A stretch of 64,000 nucleotides of DNA from Rhizobium rosettiformans W3 (GCF_004912135.1 NZ_STGU01000003.1:372001-436000); one strand, 5' to 3'; positions 46,451 to 56,694 are shown, numbered from the stretch's first letter. Program-made: numbers and translations. The notes: generated by a model not told the origin, from the sequence alone.

Positions 46451-47719
46451 TCAGGCCAGCCAGTCGGGCACGCTGTCGAGCGCGATCAGGTCCTCATAGG
46501 TCGGACGCGGGCGAATCACGTGGAACTCGTTGCCGTTCACCAGCACCTCCGGCACTAGCCGGCGGGTGTTGTAGGTGCCCGCCTGCACGGCGCCATAGGC
46601 ACCGGCGGAGCCGACCGCGATCAGATCGCCCGGCTTCGGCATCGCCATCTCGCGATCGAGCGCCAGGTAATCGCCGGTCTCGCAGACAGGTCCCACGACA
46701 TCGGCCTTGATGCGCGGCGCGTTCGCAGCGGAAATCACCACCGGCTTGATTTCGTGATAGGCCTCGTAAAGCGTCGGGCGGATCAGGTCGTTCATCGCGC
46801 CGTCGACGATCACGAAGGTCTTGTCGCCGCCGTCCTTCACATAGATGACCTCGGTCACCAGGATGCCGGCATTGCCGACGATCAGGCGGCCTGGCTCGGT
46901 GACGATGCGGCAGTTCAGCTCGGAAAGCTGGTCCTTGACGATCTTCGCATAGGCGTCGGGTTCGGGCGGCGGGTTGTTGTCGTCCTTATAAGGGATGCCG
47001 AGGCCACCGCCGACGTCGACGTGATCGATGGTGTGGCCGTCGCCGCGCAGCGTTTCGACGAGTTCGCGCAGCAGGCGGAAGGCGTCTTCAAAGGGCTGCA
47101 GATCGGTGATCTGGCTGCCGATATGCATGTCGATGCCGGACACCTGGATGCCTTCCAGTGTCGCTGCGCGTGCGTAGACGGCACGCGCGCGCTCATAGGA
47201 AATGCCGAATTTGTTTTCCTTCTTGCCAGTCGAGATCTTGGCATGGGTCTTGGCATCGACATCGGGGTTAATGCGGAAGGAGACATGCGCCTTTTTGCCG
47301 GCCTTGATGGCGCGCTGGTTCAGGACCTCCAACTCCGGCTCGCTCTCGACGTTGAAGCAATAGATGCCGGCTTCAAGTGCTAAATCCATCTCGCTCGGCG
47401 TCTTGCCGACGCCGGAGAACATGATGCGCTCTGCCGGAATGCCGGCTGCCAGCGCGCGGCGGAGTTCGCCTTCCGAGACCACGTCCACGCCGGCGCCCAG
47501 GCGGCCCAGCGTCTTGAGGACAGCCTGGTTGGAGTTGGCCTTCATCGCGTAGCAGACGAGGGCATCGACGCCGTCGAAGGCCTTGGAGAAGACCTTGTAG
47601 TGACGCTCGAGCGTCGCGGTGGAATAGCAGTAGAAAGGCGTGCCGACAGCGCGCGCAATTTCCGGGATGGCAACGCCTTCGGCGTAGAGAACGCCGTCGC
47701 GATACTCGAAGTGGTTCAC
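46451..47719 (-). CDS. lysA: Diaminopimelate decarboxylase
   Basis: A 422-residue fold-type III PLP enzyme, the last step of lysine synthesis. The PLP lysine is in CYAMKANSN (Lys60), with GVGKTPSEMDLAL, VDVGGGLGIPY, EPGRLIVGNAG, and the C-terminal GPVCETGDYLALDREM, which contributes Cys/Glu to the second active site. It is followed in rhizobia by a TIGR02302 gene, as here. lptM is just upstream. Confidence 0.96.
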   Translation of the reverse strand: MNHFEYRDGVLYAEGVAIPEIARAVGTPFYCYSTATLERHYKVFSKAFDGVDALVCYAMKANSNQAVLKTLGRLGAGVDVVSEGELRRALAAGIPAERIMFSGVGKTPSEMDLALEAGIYCFNVESEPELEVLNQRAIKAGKKAHVSFRINPDVDAKTHAKISTGKKENKFGISYERARAVYARAATLEGIQVSGIDMHIGSQITDLQPFEDAFRLLRELVETLRGDGHTIDHVDVGGGLGIPYKDDNNPPPEPDAYAKIVKDQLSELNCRIVTEPGRLIVGNAGILVTEVIYVKDGGDKTFVIVDGAMNDLIRPTLYEAYHEIKPVVISAANAPRIKADVVGPVCETGDYLALDREMAMPKPGDLIAVGSAGAYGAVQAGTYNTRRLVPEVLVNGNEFHVIRPRPTYEDLIALDSVPDWLA

Positions 47720-47732
47720 GGGTTAAGCCCTG

Positions 47733-47933
47733 TCAAAGAAGCGGATCGAGGAGGAAAGGGGTGTCGGGCGTCTTCTCAGCCTCGACACCGCGCTTGTTCT
47801 GCTGGTCGACAGGCGTGCTCGGCGGGTCGAGATCGCCCTTTCGGCCGCAGGCGGACAGAGCCAGCGAAGCGGCGAGTACCAGAGAGAGCGTCAGCGTCGT
47901 GCGTTTCAGCGAATTCACCATGACCCGGTCCAT
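47733..47933 (-). CDS. lptM: LptM-like small lipoprotein
   Basis: 66 residues: a signal peptide ending in lipobox LSAC followed by the family signature GRKGDLDPP. LptM (YifL) helps the LptDE translocon mature in enterobacteria. The gene sits 13 bases upstream of lysA, as in many proteobacteria. ATG 47921 is an alternative start. Confidence 0.82.
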   Translation of the reverse strand: MDRVMVNSLKRTTLTLSLVLAASLALSACGRKGDLDPPSTPVDQQNKRGVEAEKTPDTPFLLDPLL

Positions 47934-48042
47934 GAAGATATTGTTGTGCTAGCGTGTACAGAAAAAAGGGGCGCTTGTGCACCCCTGATCTCGTGATGTG
48001 TCCCGCATGTGCGCGTGATCGATTGCCCAATCAGTGGCTATG

Positions 48043-49446
48043 TCAGTTGCGCGCCCGCCACCAGGCGATCTGCTTCCTGACTTCGGACGGCGCCGTGCCG
48101 CCAAAGCTCTTGCGGCTGGCGACCGAGGCTTCCACAGTCAGAACGTTGAAGACGTCTGCCGTGATCGCGGAATTGATGCTCTGCAGCTCTTCGAGCGACA
48201 GTTCGGCGAGATCGCAGCCCTTCTTCTCGGCCATGGCCACGGCATTGCCGGTCACATGATGCGCATCGCGGAAGGGAAGGCCGGCTTCGCGCACCAGCCA
48301 GTCGGCGAGGTCGGTCGCGGTCGAGTAACCGGAGCCGGCCGCCGCCTTCATCTTGTCGGTGCGGATGGTCATGTCGGTGACCATGCCGGTCATGGCGGCA
48401 ATCGCCAGTTCCAGGCTTTCGGCAGCGTCGAAGACCTGTTCCTTGTCTTCCTGCATGTCCTTGGAATAGGCGAGCGGCAGGCCCTTCATCACGGTCAGAA
48501 GTGCGATCAACGAGCCGTTGATGCGGCCGGTCTTGGCGCGCACCAGTTCGGCCGCGTCAGGGTTCTTCTTCTGCGGCATGATCGAGGAGCCGGTGGAGAA
48601 GGCATCCGACAGCCGGATAAAGCCGAATTGCGGGGTCGACCAGATGACGATCTCTTCGGCGAGCCGCGACAGGTGGGTTGCGCAGATCGAGGCGATCGAG
48701 AGGAATTCGAGCGCGAAGTCGCGGTCCGACACGGTGTCGATCGAGTTGCGGGTCGGCTCGCGGAAGCCGAGGGCCGTGGCCGTCATGTGGCGGTCGATGT
48801 TGTAGCCGGTGCCGGCCAGGGCTGCCGCGCCAATCGGGCTTTCGTCCAGGTGCTCGATCGCGTGGCGCACGCGCTGGCGGTCACGGCCGAACATCTCGAC
48901 ATAGGCCATGCAGTGGTGGCCGAAGGTCACCGGCTGCGCCGTCTGGAGATGGGTAAAGCCGGGCATCACGGTCTCGGCATGTTCTTCGGCGCGGTCGAGG
49001 AAGGCCGCGATCAGACCGGAAAGGGCCGCTTCCGTCTTCTGCAGCTCTTCCTTCACCCACAGGCGGAAATCGAGTGCCACCTGGTCGTTGCGCGAGCGGG
49101 CGGTGTGCAGGCGGCCGGCAGCGGGACCGATCAGTTCGGCAAGGCGCGCCTCGACGTTCATATGGATGTCTTCGAGCTTGCGCGAGAAGACGAACTGGCC
49201 GCTTTCGATCTCTGACAGGATCGTGTCCAGGCCGTGAAGGATCTTGTCTTTATCTTCGCCGGAGATGATGCCTTGGTGCGCCAGCATGGTCGCATGCGCC
49301 TTTGAGCCGCGGATATCCTGGGCGTAAAGCTTCTTGTCGAAACCGATAGAGGCATTTATCTCCTCCATGATGGCCGAAGGCCCGGAGGCGAAGCGACCGC
49401 CCCACATCTGGTTGGAGGATTTGGTGTCCTTGATGTCCTCGGCCAT
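48043..49446 (-). CDS. argH: Argininosuccinate lyase
   Basis: A 467-residue enzyme splitting argininosuccinate to arginine and fumarate. It has the fumarase/aspartase signature [12 protein letters not shown] (about 289), with [11 protein letters not shown] at the N-terminus and [16 protein letters not shown]. The start at 49446 gives MAEDIKD; the open frame further up overlaps the divergent thioredoxin gene. Only 24 bases separate the two divergent starts. Confidence 0.96.
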   Translation of the reverse strand: MAEDIKDTKSSNQMWGGRFASGPSAIMEEINASIGFDKKLYAQDIRGSKAHATMLAHQGIISGEDKDKILHGLDTILSEIESGQFVFSRKLEDIHMNVEARLAELIGPAAGRLHTARSRNDQVALDFRLWVKEELQKTEAALSGLIAAFLDRAEEHAETVMPGFTHLQTAQPVTFGHHCMAYVEMFGRDRQRVRHAIEHLDESPIGAAALAGTGYNIDRHMTATALGFREPTRNSIDTVSDRDFALEFLSIASICATHLSRLAEEIVIWSTPQFGFIRLSDAFSTGSSIMPQKKNPDAAELVRAKTGRINGSLIALLTVMKGLPLAYSKDMQEDKEQVFDAAESLELAIAAMTGMVTDMTIRTDKMKAAAGSGYSTATDLADWLVREAGLPFRDAHHVTGNAVAMAEKKGCDLAELSLEELQSINSAITADVFNVLTVEASVASRKSFGGTAPSEVRKQIAWWRARN

Positions 49447-49470
49447 GGAATGCCCGTCCTGGAGAATGAC

Positions 49471-50133
49471 ATGACAGAAAAAAGACCTGAGCGTCTCTTC
49501 CCCACCAAGCTGGTTGCGATCGCGGCGGTGGCCGGCATCGTCGCCGGCGCGGCTGCGGTATACGTGAGAGAGACCATGTCTGGCAATGCCGTGGAGACCG
49601 CGGATGCCGCGCAATGCGAGGGTTCTGTCGCAAAGGCCGAGGCGATCACGCCTTACCTGAAGGGCGACGTGGCAGCCATGATCCCGGTCAGCGAGCCGAA
49701 ACTCATCCAGGGTCTGAATTTCCAGGACAAGGCCGGTTCGCCGATGACCATGGCGAACTTCGCCGACAAGACTGTACTGATCAATCTCTGGGCCACCTGG
49801 TGCGTGCCCTGCCGCGAGGAGATGCCGGCGCTCAACAATCTGCAGAAGGCAGCCGGTGGCGAGACATTCCAGGTGCTGGCTATCAACATCGACACAGGGG
49901 ATGTCGAAAAGCCCCAGAGCTTTCTCGAAGAGACCGGCGTCGATGCGCTCGGGCTCTACCGCGACGCATCCATGGGCGTCTTCAACCAGCTGAAGCGCGA
50001 AGGCCTCGCTTTTGGCCTGCCGGTGACCTTGCTCGTCGATGGCAAGGGCTGTCTGCTTGGCAGCATGAACGGCCCCGCCGCCTGGGACGGTGCGGATGCC
50101 AAGGCACTGGTGACGGCTGCGGCGACGCAGTGA
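49471..50133 (+). CDS. tlpA: TlpA-family thiol:disulfide interchange protein
   Basis: A 220-residue membrane-anchored thioredoxin. One N-terminal membrane segment ([19 protein letters not shown]) is followed by a periplasmic thioredoxin fold with active site WCVPC in [16 protein letters not shown] and cis-Pro in FGLPVTLLV. TlpA reduces proteins of cytochrome oxidase assembly in rhizobia. ATG 49471 has GGAG six bases upstream. It is divergent from argH, an arrangement known in rhizobia. Confidence 0.92.
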   Translation: MTEKRPERLFPTKLVAIAAVAGIVAGAAAVYVRETMSGNAVETADAAQCEGSVAKAEAITPYLKGDVAAMIPVSEPKLIQGLNFQDKAGSPMTMANFADKTVLINLWATWCVPCREEMPALNNLQKAAGGETFQVLAINIDTGDVEKPQSFLEETGVDALGLYRDASMGVFNQLKREGLAFGLPVTLLVDGKGCLLGSMNGPAAWDGADAKALVTAAATQ

Positions 50134-50160
50134 AGCGCCACCGGGGTACCCAGCACCCGT

Positions 50161-51732
50161 CTAGGCCGCCTGGGGCATGAGACTTGGGTTCTGCTCCGAC
50201 CGGGCGATCAGATCGCTCGCGGACAAAGGCTTGGCGAAGAGATAACCTTGTCCCTCGCGGATGCCGAGGTCCAGCAGCTTGATCCGCTGCTCCTCGGTCT
50301 CGATCCCCTCCGCCACCACCTCCATGCCGAATTGCTTCGCAAGCGAAATGAGAGCTTCGACCAGCGCCGAGGATTTGCGGTCGAGGACCACCCCGTCGAC
50401 GAAGTATTTGTCGATCTTCAGATAGTGGGCCTGAAGCGCATGCAGCGAGGAGAGGCCATTATGGCCCGTCCCGGCGTCGTCGAGCGCGAGACGCACGCCA
50501 AGCTCCGAGAGTTCCCGCGACACGCGTAATGCCGCCTGGATATCGGAGATTGGCTGACGCTCAGTGATCTCGATAACCAACTGGCTCGGGTTGAGATTGG
50601 CCTGGCTGATCTTCGCGACGAAATGCTCAATGAATAGCGGATCGAGCAGTTGATCGGGTGTCACGTTGAAGGAGAGCTTGAGCTTTGCGTTGTGCCGCAG
50701 CATTTCCCCGATTTCGGCGCCCGCCTTGTCGAGAAGGGCGAAAGTCAGCTTGTCGATCCGCTTGCTGGCTTCTGCAAGCGGAATGAAGACGGCAGGCGAT
50801 ACGCTGCTGCCATCGGGTTTCGTCCAGCGTGCCAGCATCTCAAATCCCGTCATCTCCCCGGTCGCGAGGCAGAACAGCGGCTGGTACACGGGATGAATGT
50901 GGCCTCGCACGAGCGCATCGTCCAACTGGGCAAGAGGCGTCTGCTGGCGGGTCAGGCCTCTTGCACCGAGATAGCCGAGGCTCAGTGAAAACAGCCCGGC
51001 AATCGCGATGAGATCGCTGCTGATCCTGTTGTTCCAGGAGTCGACAACGGCCTCATCGATCATCAGTCGAACGCGGATCGGATAGCGTTCGGATGCGGTG
51101 CCGAATTCCGCAAAGTCTCCCTGCATCTCAGGGGATCCCTCCGGCTGGTAGCTGGACACGACCCTCTGGTCATTCAGCGACATCTCCATGCGGGCGTGCT
51201 CGCGCAGTTCCGCCGGCAGGATGTCGAAGAGCAGGCCCGATGTGGCGAGGAAGGCTGTCAGGGCGCCGTCGTCATTCGTCCAACGCACCATCAGACCTTT
51301 CCACTCACCGGCTTCGATGGGCGCAAACTCGTAGGCCGGATTGACCGCGGGCAAGGGATTGGCGGCTTCGAGCGCTGCGGAAAATGTCGCTTCATGGGCG
51401 TTGTCAGCCCAACAGGTCCCGCGCGGAGAGGAAACGCGGATCTCGCGGATGGACACGGATCGGAACGCGATGTCTTCGATCGCCTTGCTCACGGTAGGCG
51501 AACAGCCATAGGGGCCTTGGGCGCCGAGCTCCCCCATGCTGATGACCGCCAGATCGATCTGACGTTCCAGGCGAACCACTGCTGCCTGAAGCATGTCGTT
51601 CAACTGCTGTCGATTGGCCTGGGCGATGAAGGAATGGGCGATCAGCCAGAGGCAGCCGGCGACCAGGGCTGCGAGCCCGAGGGACGCTGCGGCCAATTTC
51701 AGTCGATCTCTCGTCGTCGCGCTGCCAGCCAT
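50161..51732 (-). CDS. EAL-domain cyclic-di-GMP phosphodiesterase with CSS-type sensor
   Basis: A 523-residue membrane protein: a first TM segment (about 10-32), a periplasmic region with Cys in GPYGCSPTV and RGTCWADN (CSS-motif-like sensor domain), a second TM near 235-255, and an EAL domain. The EAL triad reads E-M-L (GFEMLARW). Other catalytic residues are intact: Asn in FNVTPDQL, EITERQ, DDAGTGHNG, LKIDKYFVDG, and AEGIETEEQ. It should degrade c-di-GMP in response to a periplasmic redox or other signal. ATG 51732 was preferred to TTG 51753. Confidence 0.9.
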   Translation of the reverse strand: MAGSATTRDRLKLAAASLGLAALVAGCLWLIAHSFIAQANRQQLNDMLQAAVVRLERQIDLAVISMGELGAQGPYGCSPTVSKAIEDIAFRSVSIREIRVSSPRGTCWADNAHEATFSAALEAANPLPAVNPAYEFAPIEAGEWKGLMVRWTNDDGALTAFLATSGLLFDILPAELREHARMEMSLNDQRVVSSYQPEGSPEMQGDFAEFGTASERYPIRVRLMIDEAVVDSWNNRISSDLIAIAGLFSLSLGYLGARGLTRQQTPLAQLDDALVRGHIHPVYQPLFCLATGEMTGFEMLARWTKPDGSSVSPAVFIPLAEASKRIDKLTFALLDKAGAEIGEMLRHNAKLKLSFNVTPDQLLDPLFIEHFVAKISQANLNPSQLVIEITERQPISDIQAALRVSRELSELGVRLALDDAGTGHNGLSSLHALQAHYLKIDKYFVDGVVLDRKSSALVEALISLAKQFGMEVVAEGIETEEQRIKLLDLGIREGQGYLFAKPLSASDLIARSEQNPSLMPQAA

Positions 51733-51832
51733 ACTGGTCAGGCTGGCAGGCAAATCTTAAGATTGGCTCAAAGGCCCGCGCCTGGGCCGTCTTAGGCCTG
51801 TTCACATTCGGGAGAGAAGAGCGCCGCGTGCC

Positions 51833-52855
51833 TCACAGCGGGTAAATGCGCGGGCGCAGGATCTCGATAAAGCCCTGGTCCCCCTTCGTCCTGGTGAAGT
51901 CCGGAGAGACGTCGAACTCGACGATGGTCGCGTCTTCGGTCTTGGCGAGAACACGGCGCGAACCGGGGCGGTCGAGGACCCGCTGGATGGTGGCGGCCAC
52001 ACCCTTCGTGGCGTCCTCGCTCCAGACGACGTCGGTCGGGCGGAAGAGCAGTTCGGCCGGACCGTCCTTCAGGCCGTCGGCCGCGTAGGTCATGTTGGCG
52101 ACGGTCGCCCGTCCGTTCGATACGGACGCCTTCAGTGCGTTGGTGTCGCCCAGGAAGCGCATGACGAAGGCGTTGGCGGGGTGGCGGCAGACCTCTTCGG
52201 GCGTGCCCTGCTGCACGATCTTGCCCTTGTCGAGGATGACGACGCGATCGGCAAGATCGAGCGCCTCTTCCTGGTCATGGGTGACGAAGAGCGTGGTGAT
52301 GCCGAGCTCGTCGTGAATGGAGCGCAGCCAGCGGCGCAGATCGCGGCGGACATTGGCGTCGAGCGCGCCGAAGGGCTCATCGAGCAGCAGCACGCGCGGA
52401 TCGACAGCGAGCGCACGGGCAAGTGCCACGCGCTGGCGCTGGCCACCCGAGATCTGGCTGGGGAAACGTTCGCCGAGACCGGAGAGCTGGACTAGCGACA
52501 AGAGCTCCTCGACGCGACGGTCGATGTCGGCACTCGAGCGCTTCACCTTGGAGACCTGCATGCCGAAGGCGATGTTTTCCGCGACCGTCATGTGCGGGAA
52601 GAGGGCATAGTGCTGGAAGACGAAGCCGACGCCGCGGTCACGTACGGGGATATCGGTCGCATCCTCCTCGCCGAAGTGAATGTGGCCGCCATCGGCATAT
52701 TCGAGGCCGGCGACCATGCGCAGGATGGTCGTCTTGCCGGAGCCGGAAGGACCGAGCAGCGCCACCAGTTCGCCGCTCTGGATGTCGAGCGAGACGCCGT
52801 GAACGGCACGGAAGGTTTCGAAGGTCTTGACGACGGTGTCGAGGCGAATGTTCAC
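51833..52855 (-). CDS. cysA: Sulfate/thiosulfate ABC transporter ATP-binding protein
   Basis: A 340-residue ABC ATPase: Walker A GPSGSGKTT, signature ISGGQRQRVALARAL, Walker B LLLDEPFGALD, H-loop VTHDQEEALDL, and a C-terminal TOBE-like regulatory extension. It energises the CysTW permease. The start overlaps the cysW stop by 4 bases. Last gene of the operon. Confidence 0.95.
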   Translation of the reverse strand: MNIRLDTVVKTFETFRAVHGVSLDIQSGELVALLGPSGSGKTTILRMVAGLEYADGGHIHFGEEDATDIPVRDRGVGFVFQHYALFPHMTVAENIAFGMQVSKVKRSSADIDRRVEELLSLVQLSGLGERFPSQISGGQRQRVALARALAVDPRVLLLDEPFGALDANVRRDLRRWLRSIHDELGITTLFVTHDQEEALDLADRVVILDKGKIVQQGTPEEVCRHPANAFVMRFLGDTNALKASVSNGRATVANMTYAADGLKDGPAELLFRPTDVVWSEDATKGVAATIQRVLDRPGSRRVLAKTEDATIVEFDVSPDFTRTKGDQGFIEILRPRIYPL

Positions 52856-53742
52856 GAATTCTTCTCCGAAGTATTGCCGGCAAGCGTGGTCGGCCGGTTG
52901 CGGCGACCTGCGCCCTGGCGTTCCAGCAGAACCTTGGCGACAAGCGTCACGAGCGCCAGCGTCGCGAGGATCGAGGCGGCAGCGAAGGCACCGACGGCGT
53001 TATAGTCCTGGTAGAGCAGTTCGATATGCAGCGGCAGCGTGTTGGTCTGGCCGCGGATGTTGCCCGAGACGATCGAGACTGCGCCGAATTCACCCATGAC
53101 ACGCGCATTGCAGAGCACCACGCCATAGAGCAGCGCCCATTTGATGTTGGGCAGCGTGACCGAGAGGAAGGTGCGCATGCCGCTCGCGCCGAGCGAGGTC
53201 GCCGCCTCCTCGAGATCACGCCCCTGCGCCTGCATCAACGGGATCAGCTCGCGCGCCACGAAGGGGGCGGTCACGAACATCGAGGCGAGCACGATGCCCG
53301 GCAGGGCAAAGAGGATCTTCAGGCCGGCGCTGTCGAGGGCGGGGCCGAAAATGCCCTGCAGGCCATAGACGAAGAGATAGGCAACGCCGGCGACAACCGG
53401 CGAGATCGAGAAGGGGATCTCGATCAGGATGGTCAGCAGTCGCTTGCCACGGAAATCATGCTTGGTCAGCGCCCAGGCGGCAGCGACGCCGAAGATCGTG
53501 TTGACGGGCACGGCGATCAGCGCCGTCAGCACCGTCAGGCCGATCGCGTGGCGGGTGTCGGGATCGGTGATGGTCGCCGCGAAGTAGGGTACGCCGCGGC
53601 TGAAGGCCTCGATGCCGATGACGGCAAGCGGCGCGACCACGAAAAACAGGACGAGCAGCAGCACCACGCCGATCAGCGCGTTTTTGAAGAGGGGAGCGTC
53701 TCCGACGCGCGGCGGGCGGCGCCCGCTTGTTGCCTGGCTCAT
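52852..53742 (-). CDS. cysW: Sulfate ABC transporter permease CysW
   Basis: A 296-residue inner-membrane permease with about six hydrophobic segments. The EAA loop (LEEAATSLGASGMRTFLSVTLPNI) contacts CysA. Features such as MGEFGAVSIVSGNIRGQTNTLPLHIE are diagnostic for CysW. Four bases after cysT and overlapping cysA. Confidence 0.95.
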   Translation of the reverse strand: MSQATSGRRPPRVGDAPLFKNALIGVVLLLVLFFVVAPLAVIGIEAFSRGVPYFAATITDPDTRHAIGLTVLTALIAVPVNTIFGVAAAWALTKHDFRGKRLLTILIEIPFSISPVVAGVAYLFVYGLQGIFGPALDSAGLKILFALPGIVLASMFVTAPFVARELIPLMQAQGRDLEEAATSLGASGMRTFLSVTLPNIKWALLYGVVLCNARVMGEFGAVSIVSGNIRGQTNTLPLHIELLYQDYNAVGAFAAASILATLALVTLVAKVLLERQGAGRRNRPTTLAGNTSEKNS

Positions 53743-53746
53743 GGGT

Positions 53747-54568
53747 TCACCCTTTCACCATGTAGCGCAGCGCGCGGGCCTGCAGGTAATTGGTCACGGC
53801 CAGCATGACGAAGGCGGCAAACAGCATGACCGAGGCAATCGCCGCCGATGCCGGATAGTCGTATTCCTCGAGCCGGATGAAGGCGAGGAGCGCCGTGATC
53901 TCGGTCGAGAAGGGCTGGTTGCCGGCGATGAAGATGATCGCGCCGAATTCGCCGAGGCTGCGGGCAAAGGCGAGCGATGTGCCGGCGAGCAGCGCCGGCG
54001 TCAGAAGCGGCAGGATCACGCGACGGAAGATGCTCCAGTCGCTGGAGCCCAGCGTCTGACCGGCCTCTTCCAGCGCCGGGTCGAGTTCTTCCAGCACCGG
54101 CTGCACCGTGCGCACGATGAAGGGCAGGCTGGTGAAGGCCATGGCGACCATGATGCCGAGAGGGGTATAGGCGACCTTGATGCCGATCTGACCGAGTGCC
54201 GAGCCGAACCAGCCGTTGGAGGCAAAGAGAGTCGTCAGCGAAATGCCGGCAACCGCCGTCGGCAGCGCAAAGGGCAGGTCGACGAGTGCATCGATGATGC
54301 GGCGTCCCGGGAAGCGATAGCGCACCAGCACCCAGGCGAGCGCCAGGCCGAACACGAGGTTGAACAGGGTCGCGACCAGCGCCGAGCCGACCGTCACGCC
54401 ATAACTTGCCACCGCACGCTCGGAGGAGACGATGCGCCAGTAGTCTGATGGTCCGAGGCTCGCTGCCTTGAAGATCAGGGCGGCCAGCGGCAATAGGATG
54501 ATGATCGCGGCATAGACCAGCGTGATCCCGAGGGACAGTCTGAAGCCGGGCAGTACGCGGCGTTTCAA
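53747..54568 (-). CDS. cysT: Sulfate ABC transporter permease CysT
   Basis: A 273-residue permease with six hydrophobic segments and the EAA loop LEEAGQTLGSSDWSIFRRVILP. RSLGEFGAIIFIAGNQPFSTEI is typical for CysT/CysU. It follows the binding-protein gene with a hairpin in the 67-base gap, which may set the ratio of binding protein to permease. Confidence 0.95.
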   Translation of the reverse strand: MKRRVLPGFRLSLGITLVYAAIIILLPLAALIFKAASLGPSDYWRIVSSERAVASYGVTVGSALVATLFNLVFGLALAWVLVRYRFPGRRIIDALVDLPFALPTAVAGISLTTLFASNGWFGSALGQIGIKVAYTPLGIMVAMAFTSLPFIVRTVQPVLEELDPALEEAGQTLGSSDWSIFRRVILPLLTPALLAGTSLAFARSLGEFGAIIFIAGNQPFSTEITALLAFIRLEEYDYPASAAIASVMLFAAFVMLAVTNYLQARALRYMVKG

Positions 54569-54587
54569 CGGCGTCGTCCTTTCACGA

Positions 54588-54612
54588 GAAAACCGGCGGA
54601 TGATCCGCCGGT
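54588..54612 (-). other. Intercistronic stem-loop between the sulfate-binding protein and cysT
   Basis: A perfect ten-pair stem (ACCGGCGGAT at 54592-54601, ATCCGCCGGT at 54603-54612, no room for a relaxed loop so the inner pairs open), followed on the minus strand by TTTTC. It may be a partial terminator or a stabiliser of the binding-protein mRNA. Confidence 0.55.
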
Positions 54613-54635
54613 CCTGACATCAATCGAGCGCGGTC

Positions 54636-55619
54636 TTAGCGGCTGCCATAGATCCCATCAAGGATGCCGCCTTCGGCGAAATGCTCCTTGGAGACCTTGT
54701 CCCAGCCACCGAAGACATCCTCAACAGTCACGAGGCGGATCTCGGGGAACTGGTCCTTGTAGTCGGCAGAGACCTTTTCGTCATGCACGCGGTGACCGAA
54801 GTCGGCGGCAATCTTCTGACCTTCCGGCGAATAGAGGAAGTCCAGATACTTCTTCGAAAGCTCCTGGCTGCCCTTGGCATCGGCGACCTTGTCGACGATG
54901 GCGACCGGGAATTCGGCGAGCAGGCTGACCGACGGCACGACCTGCTGATACTTGTCTTCGCCATACTGCCTGGCGATCGACTTGGTCTCGGCTTCGAAGG
55001 TGATGATGACGTCACCGATCTCGCGCTCGACGAAAGTGGTCGTCGCGGCGCGGCCACCGGTGTCGAAAACCGGCACGTTGTCGAAGATCTTGTCGACGAA
55101 TTCCGTCACCTTGGCCTCGTCGCCGGCAAACTTCTCTTTCGCGTAAGCGGTCGCCGCCAGATAGGTGTAGCGGGCATTGCCCGAGGTCTTCGGGTTGGGG
55201 AAGATCACCTGGACATCGTCACGGGCGAGATCGTCCCAGTCCTTGATGTTCTTCGGGTTGCCGGCGCGCACCAGGAAGGACGGGAAGGAGTAGAAAGGCG
55301 AGGCGTTGTTGGGGAATTCCGACTGCCAGCCTTCGTTGATGAAGCCGTTCTTGGCGAGGAATTCGACGTCGGTCACCTGGTTGAAGGTCACCACATCGGC
55401 TTCCAGACCTTCGACGATGGCGCGGGCCTGCTTGGAGGTGCCGCCATGCGACTGATCGATGGTCACGCCCGGATTGGCCTTGATGAAGGCCTCGTTCTGG
55501 GCGGCGAAGATTTCGCGGGCGATGTCGTAGGAGGCGTTCAGCAGCTTGTCAGCGGCGCTGGCCGAAACCGGCAGGGACAGGGCGACGATGGCTGCGCTCA
55601 GGAGGAGGAGGCGTTTCAT
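54636..55619 (-). CDS. Sulfate ABC transporter substrate-binding protein
   Basis: A 327-residue periplasmic protein with a signal peptide (LLLLSAAIVALSLPVSASAADK). It has the prokaryotic sulfate-binding family features LLNASYDIAREIF, QSHGGTSKQARAIVEGLEADVVTFNQ and NPKTSGNARYTYLAA. It captures sulfate or thiosulfate for CysTWA. First gene of the operon. Confidence 0.95.
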   Translation of the reverse strand: MKRLLLLSAAIVALSLPVSASAADKLLNASYDIAREIFAAQNEAFIKANPGVTIDQSHGGTSKQARAIVEGLEADVVTFNQVTDVEFLAKNGFINEGWQSEFPNNASPFYSFPSFLVRAGNPKNIKDWDDLARDDVQVIFPNPKTSGNARYTYLAATAYAKEKFAGDEAKVTEFVDKIFDNVPVFDTGGRAATTTFVEREIGDVIITFEAETKSIARQYGEDKYQQVVPSVSLLAEFPVAIVDKVADAKGSQELSKKYLDFLYSPEGQKIAADFGHRVHDEKVSADYKDQFPEIRLVTVEDVFGGWDKVSKEHFAEGGILDGIYGSR

Positions 55620-55765
55620 GAACTTTTCAGTCTCCGGTATGCGGGGGATGGGAATGTGACCCGCAAACTAGAGGGTCGGCCCGCCTCTTCCGAGGAATGG
55701 CCGACCAATGATCACCCCGAGGGGCAAATATCTTTCCGCCTGATGATGCCGGACGGGAATGGGAA

Positions 55766-56647
55766 TCAGCGCGTGGGAACCGGCACTTCGCCGCGATAGT
55801 CGTAGAAGCCGCGGCCGGACTTGCGCCCGAGCCAGCCGGCCTCGACATATTTGACCAGCAGCGGGCAGGGGCGATACTTCGAGTCCGACAGGCCCTCATG
55901 CAGCACCTGCATGATCGAAAGACACGTGTCGAGACCGATGAAGTCTGCGAGCTGCAGCGGCCCCATCGGGTGGTTGGCGCCGAGCTTCATCGCCGTGTCG
56001 ATCGCCTCGACGGAGCCCACGCCCTCATACAACGTGTAGATCGCCTCGTTGATCATCGGCAGCAGGATGCGGTTGACGATGAAGGCCGGGAAGTCTTCCG
56101 CCACCGTGATCGTCTTGTCGAGCGAGGAGACGAACTCCTTCGCCGTCTTGAAAGTCGTCTCGTCGGTCGCGATGCCGCGCACCAGCTCGACCAGCTTCAT
56201 CACCGGGACCGGGTTCATGAAATGGATGCCCATGAAGCGTTCCGGCCGGTCGGTGGCCGAGGCAAGCCGGGTGATCGAGAGCGAGGAGGTGTTGGTGGCA
56301 ATCAGCGCCTCGGGCTTCAAGACCGGGCACAGCGTCGCAAAGATCTTGCGCTTGACAGTTTCGTCTTCGGTCGCCGCTTCGATGACGAGGTCGGCCGGGG
56401 CGAGGTCGTTGACATCGGCAGAGCCGGAAATCAGGGCGAGCGCGTCCTTGCGCTGCTCGTCGGTGATCTTGCCGTTGGTCACCTGGCGGGCGAGATTGCC
56501 GTTGATGGTGGCGAGCCCTGCCTCGATCCGCTCCTTGGAGAGGTCGTACATCGTGACCTTGTAGCCGGCGGCGGCGGAGACCTGCGCGATGCCGCAGCCC
56601 ATCTGGCCGGCACCCACGACACCCACATTGCTGATCTTGTCCGTCAT
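55766..56647 (-). CDS. 3-hydroxybutyryl-CoA dehydrogenase
   Basis: A 293-residue enzyme interconverting 3-hydroxybutyryl-CoA and acetoacetyl-CoA with NAD(P). N-terminal GAGQMGCGIA binds the dinucleotide; the catalytic His/Glu pair lies in GIHFMNPVPVMKLVELV; the C-terminal domain includes VNRILLPMINEA and LGANHPMGPLQLADFIGLD. ATG 56647 has GAGGAG seven bases upstream. Downstream of etfBA, consistent with fatty acid or hydroxybutyrate metabolism. Confidence 0.95.
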   Translation of the reverse strand: MTDKISNVGVVGAGQMGCGIAQVSAAAGYKVTMYDLSKERIEAGLATINGNLARQVTNGKITDEQRKDALALISGSADVNDLAPADLVIEAATEDETVKRKIFATLCPVLKPEALIATNTSSLSITRLASATDRPERFMGIHFMNPVPVMKLVELVRGIATDETTFKTAKEFVSSLDKTITVAEDFPAFIVNRILLPMINEAIYTLYEGVGSVEAIDTAMKLGANHPMGPLQLADFIGLDTCLSIMQVLHEGLSDSKYRPCPLLVKYVEAGWLGRKSGRGFYDYRGEVPVPTR

Positions 56648-56694
56648 CGTCTCGCTCCTCACCCGTTCTCGTCTTCACTCAAGAAGATGGCACC

